Positions 1 to 5,027 of a stretch of 5,027 bases of DNA are shown in pieces. Both the position numbers and the translations under genes were made by a program. The notes beneath the pieces are model-generated. The model did not search any database, was not told the DNA's origin, and was given only the letters and a program-made list of their open reading frames with translations. Numbering within the stretch: the first letter of the stretch is position 1; every line of letters starts with the position of its first letter. Source of the DNA: JAICYJ01 sp038212095 (GTDB lineage: Bacteria; Actinomycetota; Thermoleophilia; Gaiellales; JAICJC01). The DNA is taken from assembly GCA_038212095.1 (NCBI GenBank), contig JBBQUW010000057.1, positions 1 through 5,027 of the forward strand. Direction: 5' to 3'.

Positions 1-39
1 CGCGCGGCCTTCGCGCGGCTGGGCGCGCGGGCGGGATGA
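1..39 (+). CDS. eno: C-terminal end of a probable enolase (5' part outside window)
   Basis: Frame 1 from the first base reads RAAFARLGARAG and then TGA at 37-39. Its stop overlaps the pyk start by 4 nt (ATGA at 36-39). Actinobacterial enolases commonly end in a tail of the form 'AARYAGR-AF-RF-', and the RAAFARLG remnant resembles it. Enolase also sits next to the ftsB-like/DUF501 pair in actinobacteria. Enolase would convert 2-phosphoglycerate to phosphoenolpyruvate, the substrate of the next gene's product. Only 12 residues are visible, so the identity rests on a short tail match plus gene order. That a gene ends here is more secure than its name. Confidence 0.6.
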   Translation, partial: RAAFARLGARAG

Positions 40-1448
40 ACGGACCCGCCACGCGGCGCACCAAGATCGTCTGCACGATCGGTCCCGCCTCGGCCTCGCC
101 GGAGTTCGTCGAGCGGCTTGCCTGGGCCGGCATGGACGCCGCCCGGCTCAACTTCTCTCACGGTTCGCGCGACGATCATCTGGCGGTGATCGGGGCTGTC
201 CGCCAGGCGCAGGAGGTGATCGGACGGCCGCTGGCCGTGATCGCCGACCTGCAGGGGCCCAAGATCCGGATCGGCACGCTGGCCGACCCGCGGGCGGTGA
301 ACGTGGGGGACTCGCTGGTGCTGGCCGCCGTGGGCGAAGGAGCGCCGGGCGACATCGAGGTCACGTTCCCGGGCCTGGCCGACGTGGTGCAGCCCGGCAC
401 GGAGCTGCTGATCGACGACGGGCACGTGCGCGTGCGGGTCGAGGCGGCCGGCAACGCCCGCGTCGAGTGCCGGGTCGAGGTGGGGGGTCTGATCTCGTCA
501 GGCAAGGGCGTCAACCTGCCCGGCACGCCGCTGCCGATCCCGTCGCTGACCGAGAAGGACATCTCCGACCTCGACTTCGCGCTGGGCAACGGCGTCGACT
601 ACGTCGCGCTCTCGTTCGTGCGCTCGGCGACCGACGTGGTCGGTCTGCGAGACCGGATCGCGACAGCACGGTCGAGCGCCCGCGTGATTGCCAAGATCGA
701 GAAGGCCGAGGCCGTGGCCAACCTGGACGCGATCGTCGCCGTCTCGGATGCGGTGATGGTGGCGCGCGGCGATCTGGGCGTCGAGATCGGTGTGGCGGAC
801 GTCCCGCTGGTGCAGAAGCTGATCATCCGCTCCGCCCGCGACGCCGGCCGCACCGTGATCACGGCCACTCAGATGCTGGAGTCGATGATCCATCAGCCCG
901 AGCCGACTCGGGCCGAGGCGTCGGACGTGGCCAACGCGGTGCTGGACGGCACCTCGGCCTTGATGCTGTCCGGAGAGACCGCGGTTGGGCGCTACCCGCT
1001 CGAGGCGGTGGCGATGATGAACCGCATCGCACGGGCCGTCGAGCCCTCGCTCACCTACCGCGATCCCACCCGAGGCCGCGAGAGCGAGATGTCGGCCATC
1101 CTCTCGCACGCCGCCTGCGACATCGCCGAGGAGCTGGACGCGCCGGTGATCGCCGTGCCCACCCAGTCCGGCTCGACCGCGCGTCAGGTGTCGCGGTTTC
1201 GCCCCCGCCGGCCGATCGTGGCGGCCAGCCCGTACCCGCATGTGCTGCAGCAGCTTGCGCTGGACTGGGCGGTGGTGCCGATCGTGATCGACGACGCCAG
1301 TTCGATCGAGGATCTGTGGCAGCGCGTGGCGGACGCGATCAAGGACAGCGGCCTGGTCGAGGCCGGCGACCGGGTCGTGCTGACCGGCGGCACGCTTTTG
1401 AACCTGCCTGGCACCACCAACCACATCCTCGTGCATACGATGGAGTAG
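36..1448 (+). CDS. pyk: Pyruvate kinase
   Basis: This 470-residue protein, a normal bacterial length, converts phosphoenolpyruvate plus ADP to pyruvate plus ATP in the cytoplasm as the last step of glycolysis. The N-terminal barrel strand KIVCTIGPAS (10-19) is followed by the RLNFSHG active-site loop (37-43, with the catalytic Arg, Asn and Ser) and ADLQGPKIRIG (70-80). Residues of about 73-168 form the B domain, containing GKGVNLPG. The barrel resumes with IAKIEKAE (218-225), which holds the catalytic Lys220 and metal ligand Glu222. RGDLGVEI (244-251) supplies Asp246, and TATQMLESM (277-284 region) is followed by PTRAEASDVANAV. The C-terminal domain (about 355-470) has TQSGSTARQVS (376-386), the phosphate-binding loop used by effectors in this family, and ends in the typical PGTTN-I-V. 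No key residue is missing. The ATG at 36 is supported by the ATGA overlap with the upstream stop and by the normal N-terminus. No Shine-Dalgarno is obvious, so translation is probably coupled to eno. Confidence 0.97.
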   Translation: MNGPATRRTKIVCTIGPASASPEFVERLAWAGMDAARLNFSHGSRDDHLAVIGAVRQAQEVIGRPLAVIADLQGPKIRIGTLADPRAVNVGDSLVLAAVGEGAPGDIEVTFPGLADVVQPGTELLIDDGHVRVRVEAAGNARVECRVEVGGLISSGKGVNLPGTPLPIPSLTEKDISDLDFALGNGVDYVALSFVRSATDVVGLRDRIATARSSARVIAKIEKAEAVANLDAIVAVSDAVMVARGDLGVEIGVADVPLVQKLIIRSARDAGRTVITATQMLESMIHQPEPTRAEASDVANAVLDGTSALMLSGETAVGRYPLEAVAMMNRIARAVEPSLTYRDPTRGRESEMSAILSHAACDIAEELDAPVIAVPTQSGSTARQVSRFRPRRPIVAASPYPHVLQQLALDWAVVPIVIDDASSIEDLWQRVADAIKDSGLVEAGDRVVLTGGTLLNLPGTTNHILVHTME

Positions 1449-1451
1449 GAG
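1442..1451 (+). promoter_or_regulatory. Ribosome-binding site selecting the TTG start of the ftsB-like gene
   Basis: GGAG at 1442-1445 lies inside the last codons of pyk, 7 nt before the TTG at 1453. A second GGAG (1448-1451) is too close to that start to be used for it. The well-spaced first copy supports the TTG as the true start and implies coupled translation with pyk. No ATG or GTG lies nearby in this frame before the membrane segment. Confidence 0.6.
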
Positions 1452-1452
1452 T

Positions 1453-1803
1453 TTGGCCACCGGCGTCGAAACGCGATCGGTGGCCACCTCTCGTTCGCTG
1501 CGTCCGTCCGGCACGCCGTTCCCGAAGCGGCGACTGGCCGCGGCGGCGGTGCTCCTGCTGATGGCCGCGCTGTACGTCAGCCCGGTGCAGAAGTACCTGC
1601 GCTCAAGCGAGCGGCTGAACACGTCGCGGGCGGAGATCGCGGCGCTGCAGCGCCGTCACGATCAGCTGCTGCGCGACTCGCAGGCGCTGCAGACGACGCA
1701 GCAGATCGTGCTGCTGGCGCGGGAGTGCGGATGGGTCTATCCGGGTGAGACGTCGCTGGTGATCCAGGACATCCATCCGCGCGTCGGCGCCCAGTGCAGA
1801 TGA
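1453..1803 (+). CDS. Septum formation initiator, FtsB/DivIC family
   Basis: This 116-residue protein has the family's layout: a basic cytoplasmic N-terminus (to about residue 27), one membrane helix (about 28-43, AAAAVLLLMAALYV), and an extracytoplasmic coiled coil (about 50-82, rich in Arg, Glu, Gln, Leu). It ends in ARECGWVYPGE (89-99), matching the 'AR-ELG-V-PGE' signature of FtsB/DivIC. Proteins of this family form a complex with FtsL and FtsQ/DivIB in the divisome and help activate septal peptidoglycan synthesis. The gene starts with TTG, 4 nt after the pyk stop and behind a good GGAG, and overlaps the next ATG by 4 nt. In M. tuberculosis the corresponding gene, Rv1024, also follows eno. 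The family assignment is firm. Whether it functions as FtsB or DivIC cannot be decided here, so no symbol is given. Confidence 0.9.
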   Translation: MATGVETRSVATSRSLRPSGTPFPKRRLAAAAVLLLMAALYVSPVQKYLRSSERLNTSRAEIAALQRRHDQLLRDSQALQTTQQIVLLARECGWVYPGETSLVIQDIHPRVGAQCR

Positions 1804-2308
1804 GCATCGCTACGCTGATCGCATCGACGATCTGGCGATAATCGGCACCCAGCTGGGACGGCCTGCCCGTGCATTCCTGCGGGTTGCGGCGCGCTGCCCG
1901 CACGGCGCACCGGCGGTAGTGCACGAGGTCGGATACGGGCCGGGAGGCGAACCGTTTCCCACCACCTTCTACCTCACCTGCCCGTCGGCGGTCGAGCGGC
2001 TGGGCGTGCTGGAGGACGCCGGCGGCGTCGAGCGATACCAGCGCCTGATATCCGTCGACACCGAGGCGGCGGCGTCGTATCGGTGGGGTGCGCGGCGCCA
2101 GCGCCAGCTGCGGCGGCCGGCGGCCGTGATGCTGGACGGCGGCCGCTCGCTGAGGCTCGGCATCGGCGGCACGGAGCGGGATGGCGCCGTCAAGTGCCTG
2201 CATGCCCACGCAGCGTTCGCCCTGGCGGAGCCAGGCTACGAGCTGGGCCGGCGGATGCTGGACGAGGCTGCGCCGCTGTTTCCGCTCGATCGGTGCTGCT
2301 GCCGATGA
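1800..2308 (+). CDS. DUF501 family protein with an apparent frame break near the 5' end
   Basis: DUF501-like sequence runs in one frame from about 1829 to the stop at 2306-2308. It begins DDLAIIGTQLGRPAR, then has RCPHGAPAV, PFPTTFYLTCPS, and near the end GAVKCLHAHAAFALA and a CCC cluster. The family is conserved in actinobacteria next to ftsB (Rv1025 in M. tuberculosis); its biochemical function is unknown to me. Conserved Cys and His suggest possible metal binding, which is inference. The start is a problem. The frame is open from 1763, but its first conventional start is GTG 1919, which would remove about 30 family-typical residues. The ATG at 1800, in an ATGA overlap with the ftsB stop as expected for this operon, is in another frame and ends at TAA 1839-1841 after 13 residues. 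A one-base deletion or sequencing error between about 1803 and 1828 would join the two. Otherwise a non-standard start (for example CTG 1832) is used. The annotated span assumes the frame break; a minimal conventional ORF is 1919-2308. Confidence 0.8.
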
Positions 2309-2616
2309 GCGCGAGGTCGGAGCTCGCGTTGATGGAGTGGCAGGCCGGCGCCGAGCGCCTCGAGCAGCTGGACGTGGGAGGTCGCCGCGAAGCGGTCTAC
2401 CGGTCGGTCGTGAACGAGATCGTGGCCGAGCTGCACCGCCGGATGGGGCAGGCCTACACGGTGGCCGAGCTGGTGGCCGAGTACGAGGCGAGCGCCGCGT
2501 GGTGTCGCCATGTGGCGCAGATGACCACCGAGCAGGTGTGGGCGCACGACCTGACGATCGTGCAGGACGCGGCCTTTGCCCGCTTTGCCCGCGACGCGGT
2601 CGACTACCGGCTGTAG
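2305..2616 (+). CDS. Conserved-looking hypothetical protein, all-helical, 103 residues
   Basis: I do not recognise this family. The ATG at 2305 overlaps the DUF501 stop by 4 nt (ATGA 2305-2308), which decides the start; the frame is open further upstream but only as a shadow of DUF501. The product is about 103 residues, soluble, without signal peptide or membrane segment. It looks almost wholly alpha-helical, with acidic/Arg-rich amphipathic stretches at about 11-48 (ending AELHRRMGQA) and 53-98. Three Trp residues (12, 66 and 79) and one Cys (67) are visible. The segment YTVAELVAEYEASAAW (51-66) resembles a short winged-helix or HTH-like turn but is not diagnostic. As last gene of the eno-pyk-ftsB-DUF501 run, it may belong with the division/DUF501 pair; that is inference from position only. 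In M. tuberculosis a ppx gene follows DUF501, and this is not a Ppx/GppA protein. Confidence 0.75.
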   Translation: MSARSELALMEWQAGAERLEQLDVGGRREAVYRSVVNEIVAELHRRMGQAYTVAELVAEYEASAAWCRHVAQMTTEQVWAHDLTIVQDAAFARFARDAVDYRL

Positions 2617-2626
2617 CCCGCCGCCG

Positions 2627-2649
2627 GACGACGCGTACTAGGCGTCGTC
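2627..2649 (+). terminator. Possible bidirectional hairpin terminator between convergent genes
   Basis: GACGACGC (2627-2634) pairs perfectly with GCGTCGTC (2642-2649) around a 7-nt loop, and further imperfect GC pairs are possible outside. It lies 10 nt after the plus-strand operon's last stop and spans the minus-strand gene's stop codon (2638-2640), where a shared terminator is expected. There is no T-tract on either strand, so it would be a non-canonical stop, and GC-rich DNA forms such stems by chance. Confidence 0.4.
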
Positions 2650-3204
2650 GGCCGGGCGGATCACGATCTGATCGGCCTCGATCCGCACCACCAGCGCGCG
2701 CCGCGATGCCCAGTGCTCGGCGAACAACGGGTCGTCCCGGACGGCGCCGTCGAGCCAGAATCCATAGCCCTCGTCACCGGTGTCCAGCACCGCCTCGAAG
2801 CTGGGTGCCCGGCGCGTGCCACTGCCGCGGCCGCGGCCGCCTCTGCGCCGTCGCTTTGCGGTACCGTCGCCGTTGCCGTCCGACGGTTCGCGGTCGTCGC
2901 CGGCGGCCACCGCGACCGGCTGTTCGGCGCCCGTCTTCTTGCGACCGCCGCGCGATCGCCGGCGCGGCTTGGTGTCCATCTCGGGCTCGTCCGCCTCCGG
3001 TGGAATCACCGGCGGCGGCACGTCGCTGCCCGAGGCCTCGGACGCCACGTCGCGGCGCAGGATGCCGTGCTGTGACCGGAAGGCGGAGATGCTGGCGGGG
3101 GTGGAGTTGAGCGTGTGGGCGATCCACACGTCCGTCATCCCCTGCGCGACCCATTCGCGGATCTCCGCGAGGTAGGGCTTGAGCGTCGCCTTTTGGGTCG
3201 TCAT
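2638..3204 (-). CDS. Helix-turn-helix protein with Arg/Gly-rich linker and conserved C-terminal domain
   Basis: This 188-residue protein has three parts. Residues about 8-50 form a helix-turn-helix-like segment (IREWVAQGMTDVWIAHTLN followed by STPASISAFRSQHGI), resembling resolvase or sigma-type HTH folds. Residues about 51-133 are low-complexity and probably disordered: acidic/Pro-rich first, then two basic blocks, PRRRSRGGRKK (80-90) and KRRRRGGRGRGSGTRR (117-132). Residues about 134-184 form a compact domain (SFEAVLDTGDEGYGFWLD, then DPLFAEHW and VVRIEADQIVI) that looks beta-rich with aromatic residues. The layout suggests a nucleic-acid-binding protein that may contact DNA through the HTH and RNA or DNA through the RG-rich linker. 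That is inference, and I know no experimentally studied homologue. ATG 3204 is chosen because it precedes the HTH directly and has a -10-like element 8 nt upstream. The gene stands alone on its strand, convergent with the eno-pyk operon and divergent from the zinc-ribbon gene. Confidence 0.85.
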   Translation of the reverse strand: MTTQKATLKPYLAEIREWVAQGMTDVWIAHTLNSTPASISAFRSQHGILRRDVASEASGSDVPPPVIPPEADEPEMDTKPRRRSRGGRKKTGAEQPVAVAAGDDREPSDGNGDGTAKRRRRGGRGRGSGTRRAPSFEAVLDTGDEGYGFWLDGAVRDDPLFAEHWASRRALVVRIEADQIVIRPADDA

Positions 3205-3212
3205 CGCGCTCT

Positions 3213-3218
3213 AGTCTA
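3213..3218 (-). promoter_or_regulatory. Candidate -10 element of the HTH gene, possibly leaderless
   Basis: On the minus strand TAGACT (3218 down to 3213) fits the actinobacterial TANNNT -10 pattern and ends 8 nt before the ATG at 3204. That would put the transcript's 5' end at or next to the start codon. No convincing -35 hexamer is seen 16-19 nt upstream, and only a weak AGAG could serve as Shine-Dalgarno. Confidence 0.4.
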
Positions 3219-3395
3219 CCGGGGGTTGGCCGGCGGGGCGTCCGGGCCACCGATCCGATCCACCATCTTCACCGGCGGAGCCGCCACCGCGGCTGCCGCG
3301 CGAGAAACGCGACTCCCGGGCGGCTGATGATGCACGCTGATCGGGTCGTGCGCGGGCGACGCCAAGCCGCCGCGCGTATATGCGGGAAATTCCTG

Positions 3396-3424
3396 TTGAG
3401 CGGACGCCGCCCCACGGCTACCCT
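3396..3424 (+). promoter_or_regulatory. Candidate promoter of the zinc-ribbon gene
   Basis: TTGAGC (3396-3401, four of six matches to TTGACA) is separated by exactly 17 nt from TACCCT (3419-3424, TANNNT type). Transcription would begin near 3431, leaving a leader of about 45 nt with a Shine-Dalgarno site. It lies in the 271-nt divergent intergenic region, which otherwise shows only short GC hairpins around 3274-3300 and no convincing gene. Confidence 0.5.
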
Positions 3425-3461
3425 ACGACTGCGTCTGGTCGGATATCCCGGTCGGAGCCTG

Positions 3462-3467
3462 AAGGGG
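3462..3467 (+). promoter_or_regulatory. Shine-Dalgarno site fixing the zinc-ribbon start
   Basis: AAGGGG lies 8 nt before the ATG at 3476, a good spacing. This favours 3476 over the in-frame ATG at 3380, which has no such site and lies upstream of the candidate promoter's -10. Confidence 0.6.
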
Positions 3468-3475
3468 TGTGCACC

Positions 3476-3694
3476 ATGGGGTCGACGGCGAAACGGCTCG
3501 AAATCGTGGCAGAGCCCTCCGAATGGATCTCGGGGATGAGCGCGAAGGGTGAGTTCCGTTGTGCGGGCTGCGGGTACGGCGTGACCGTGTATCGGACGCT
3601 GCCCGACTGTCCGATGTGCCGCGGCAACGAGTGGCAGCGTGTGCCGTGGCGGCCATTCAGCCGCTCGTTCGCGCCCTCGGGCGACGCTCGCTGA
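3476..3694 (+). CDS. Small rubredoxin/rubrerythrin-like zinc-ribbon protein
   Basis: This is a 72-residue soluble protein. Residues 27-49 contain FRCAGCGYG and, 12 residues after the second Cys, CPMC, giving Cys29, Cys32, Cys45 and Cys48 in a CxxC-x12-CxxC arrangement. The first knuckle with CGYG and the second with P after Cys resemble rubredoxin-type and rubrerythrin C-terminal metal sites and many zinc ribbons. The short spacing is more like a structural zinc ribbon than the longer linker of true rubredoxin. The C-terminus (WQRVPWRPFSR, 53-63) is aromatic and basic. The first 26 residues have no recognised domain. The function is unknown; an adaptor, nucleic-acid or redox role would be guesswork. 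The gene has its own candidate promoter and a well-placed AAGGGG. It ends 48 nt before the next plus-strand gene, which seems to have its own promoter. Confidence 0.8.
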   Translation: MGSTAKRLEIVAEPSEWISGMSAKGEFRCAGCGYGVTVYRTLPDCPMCRGNEWQRVPWRPFSRSFAPSGDAR

Positions 3695-3705
3695 CGCACG
3701 GCTCA

Positions 3706-3735
3706 CGGACAGGTCGCGGGACGACCATCTACACT
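3706..3735 (+). promoter_or_regulatory. Candidate leaderless promoter of the spermidine-synthase-like gene
   Basis: CGGACA (3706-3711, four of six matches to TTGACA) is followed after 18 nt by TACACT (3730-3735, TANNNT type). The -10 ends 7 nt before the GTG at 3743, so transcription would start at or very close to the start codon. No Shine-Dalgarno precedes this GTG, in keeping with a leaderless mRNA. Confidence 0.5.
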
Positions 3736-3742
3736 CGTCCGC

Positions 3743-5027
3743 GTGAACGCCGGCCCGCGAATGCTCTACCCGCTGGTGTTCGTCGCGGGGGCAACCACGA
3801 TGTCGACCGAGATGACGGCGGCGCGGCTGTTGGCGCCCTTCTTCGGTGCCTCGATCCTGGTCTGGGCGAACATCATCGGCCTGATCCTGATCTACCTCTG
3901 CGCCGGCTACTTCCTGGGTGGCCGGCTGGCCGATCGCCACCCGCACATGCCCTATCTGGCCCGCCTGCTCCTGATCGCGTCGGCGGCGATCGCCGTCACG
4001 CCGTTCCTCGCCCGGCCGCTGCTCGATGCCGCGGTGGGCGCGTTCGCCAGCGCGTCGGTGGGCGCCTTCCTGGGCTCCTTCTTCGCTGCCATGCTGATCT
4101 TCTCGGTGCCGATCACGCTGCTTGGCATGGCATCGCCGTTCGCGGTCAGGCTGGGTGTGACCAGTGTCGAGAAGGCGGGCGAGGTGGCCGGCCGGATGTA
4201 CGCGCTCTCGACCGCCGGCAGCATCCTGGGCACCTTCCTGCCGGTGGCGGTGCTGATTCCGGCCATCGGCACCCGCCGCACCATGCTGTGTACCGCGGCG
4301 CTGCTGGCGCTGGCGGCGGTGCCGGCCCTGGGCAGGCGCTACCTGTTGGTGCCGGTCGCGATCTCGGCCCTGGCACTGCTCCCGACCGGGCTGGTCAAGC
4401 CCGGCGCGGGCGTGATCTATGAGGGGGAGTCGCCGTACCAGTTCATCCAGGTCGTGCAGCAGCCTGACGGCAGTCGCGTGCTGCACCTGAACGAGGGCTG
4501 GGCGGTGCACTCGGTGTGGCGGAAGGGCCAGGTGCTGACGGGCGGCTACTGGGATCACTTCCTGCTCGCGCCCGTGCTGCACGGCGGCTCGGGCATGCAC
4601 AGCCTGGCCATGATCGGCTACGCCGGCGGAACGGTCGGCCGCGCCTACGGCGTCTACTGGCCGCAGGTCAATGTGCTTGGGATCGAGCTGGACGGGGACG
4701 TCACCGCCGCCGGTCGAACCTACCTCGGCCTGGGGGAGAACCCGCGGGTACGCGTGGCCACCGCGGACGGCCGCACGTACCTGGAGCAGAACACGAGCCG
4801 CTACGACGCGATCTTCCTGGACGCGTTCCGCCAGCCCTACATCCCGTTCTACCTGACCACGCAGGAGTTCTGGTCGCTGACGCTGCAGCGGCTCGCGCCC
4901 GGCGGCATGGTGATGGCGAACGTGGGCCGGGTGCCGGGCGACAACCGGCTGCCCGATGCGATCGCCGGCACCATGGCGAGCCGTTTCGCCTCGGTCTACG
5001 AGTGGTCGGCGGGCGCCTACAACGTGA
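3743..5027 (+). CDS. Membrane-anchored spermidine-synthase-like protein (fused MFS/spermidine synthase type), 3' end outside window
   Basis: The frame stays open from GTG 3743 to the window edge, giving 428 residues with no stop seen. Residues 8 to about 217 carry roughly seven hydrophobic segments (about 8-31, 38-59, 70-90, 105-128, 150-172, 180-197 and 200-217, by eye). Loop motifs such as GGRLADRHP (59-67) and GEVAGRMYALSTAGS (146-160) are usual in this membrane domain. From about 225 a cytoplasmic spermidine-synthase-like Rossmann domain follows: LNEGWAVHS, then GGYWDHFLLAP, the SAM-type glycine loop MIGYAGGTVG (290-299), acidic ribose-binding Glu315 in GIELD, ADGRTYLE (341-348) and FLDAFRQPYIPF (358-369). 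In classical SpeE the last motif is D-S/T-x-D-P, and the second Asp and the usual putrescine-site residues are not evident here. A donor such as SAM or decarboxylated SAM is likely, but the acceptor is unknown and spermidine production should not be assumed. GTG 3743 is preferred over ATG 3761 because of the promoter spacing; neither has a Shine-Dalgarno. Confidence 0.88.
   Translation, partial: MNAGPRMLYPLVFVAGATTMSTEMTAARLLAPFFGASILVWANIIGLILIYLCAGYFLGGRLADRHPHMPYLARLLLIASAAIAVTPFLARPLLDAAVGAFASASVGAFLGSFFAAMLIFSVPITLLGMASPFAVRLGVTSVEKAGEVAGRMYALSTAGSILGTFLPVAVLIPAIGTRRTMLCTAALLALAAVPALGRRYLLVPVAISALALLPTGLVKPGAGVIYEGESPYQFIQVVQQPDGSRVLHLNEGWAVHSVWRKGQVLTGGYWDHFLLAPVLHGGSGMHSLAMIGYAGGTVGRAYGVYWPQVNVLGIELDGDVTAAGRTYLGLGENPRVRVATADGRTYLEQNTSRYDAIFLDAFRQPYIPFYLTTQEFWSLTLQRLAPGGMVMANVGRVPGDNRLPDAIAGTMASRFASVYEWSAGAYNV

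Noticed and set aside
1..17. CGCGCG repeated at 1-6 and 12-17, possible hairpin
   Set aside because: It lies inside the presumed enolase coding tail and is explained by GC-rich codons.
498..1622. Long minus-strand open frame (374 codons) opposite pyk, plus a 364-codon plus-strand frame at 467-1561
   Set aside because: Both are shadows of pyk in GC-rich DNA: low-complexity His/Arg/Gly-rich translations with no recognisable domain.
1800..1841. Programmed -1 frameshift in the DUF501 gene
   Set aside because: No slippery heptamer or obvious stimulatory structure was seen; a sequence error or mutation is simpler.
2083..2304. Upstream in-frame extension of the 103-residue hypothetical protein
   Set aside because: The extension overlaps the conserved DUF501 coding region and is Ala/Arg-rich. 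The ATGA overlap at 2305 is the natural start.
3274..3300. Two adjacent short hairpins (GGCGG/CCGCC and CGCGG/CCGCG) in the divergent intergenic region
   Set aside because: Stems are 4-5 bp of pure GC, frequent by chance at this base composition. No T-tract or riboswitch-like conserved core is seen.
3327..3539. Possible small plus-strand gene in the intergenic region
   Set aside because: It overlaps the zinc-ribbon gene in another frame, has no Shine-Dalgarno, and its translation is Arg-rich without a domain. The candidate promoter lies inside it.
3672..3682. Small GC hairpin near the end of the zinc-ribbon gene considered as a terminator
   Set aside because: The stem is only 4-5 bp, lies within coding sequence before the stop, and has no T-tract.
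3269..4600. Minus-strand open frame of 443 codons
   Set aside because: Its translation is Gln/His/Arg-rich and repetitive. It lies antisense to the zinc-ribbon gene and the spermidine-synthase-like gene, which carry clear family motifs.

Overview
The window is GC-rich throughout and gene-dense, with coding runs that share 4-nt ATGA stop/start overlaps. It looks like chromosomal core DNA of a high-GC actinobacterium. The order eno (tail) - pyk - ftsB-like - DUF501 extends the actinobacterial eno - ftsB - DUF501 cluster (Rv1023 to Rv1025 in Mycobacterium tuberculosis). Together with the HTH/RG-rich protein and the small zinc-ribbon protein, this suggests the class Thermoleophilia (Solirubrobacterales or Gaiellales-like). 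The class assignment is inference; no rRNA or other direct marker is present.

Region 1 (1-2616, plus strand) is one tight operon. It holds the last residues of a probable enolase, a complete pyruvate kinase, a single-pass FtsB/DivIC-type division protein with a TTG start, a DUF501 protein whose reading frame is broken near its 5' end, and a 103-residue helical protein of unknown function. Neighbours overlap by 4 nt (eno/pyk, ftsB/DUF501, DUF501/hypothetical) or are 4 nt apart (pyk/ftsB), so the genes are probably translationally coupled. The operon joins the last two steps of lower glycolysis (2-phosphoglycerate to phosphoenolpyruvate to pyruvate) to a cell-division protein.

Region 2 (2617-3204) starts with a short convergent junction carrying a hairpin that may stop transcription from both sides. 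It is followed by a minus-strand gene for a helix-turn-helix protein with an Arg/Gly-rich linker and a compact C-terminal domain.

Region 3 (3205-5027, plus strand) has a 271-nt divergent intergenic region with a plausible -35/-10 promoter and a Shine-Dalgarno site. These serve a 72-residue rubredoxin/rubrerythrin-like zinc-ribbon protein. After a 48-nt gap comes a membrane-anchored spermidine-synthase-like protein ('fused MFS/spermidine synthase' type) that runs off the right edge of the window. Both this gene and the minus-strand HTH gene have a TANNNT -10-like hexamer 7-8 nt before the start codon, which suggests leaderless transcripts.

I found no mobile element, CRISPR array, RNA gene or phage-like feature. 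The window looks like ordinary conserved housekeeping DNA with several poorly characterised conserved proteins. I do not see a clear new multi-gene system.
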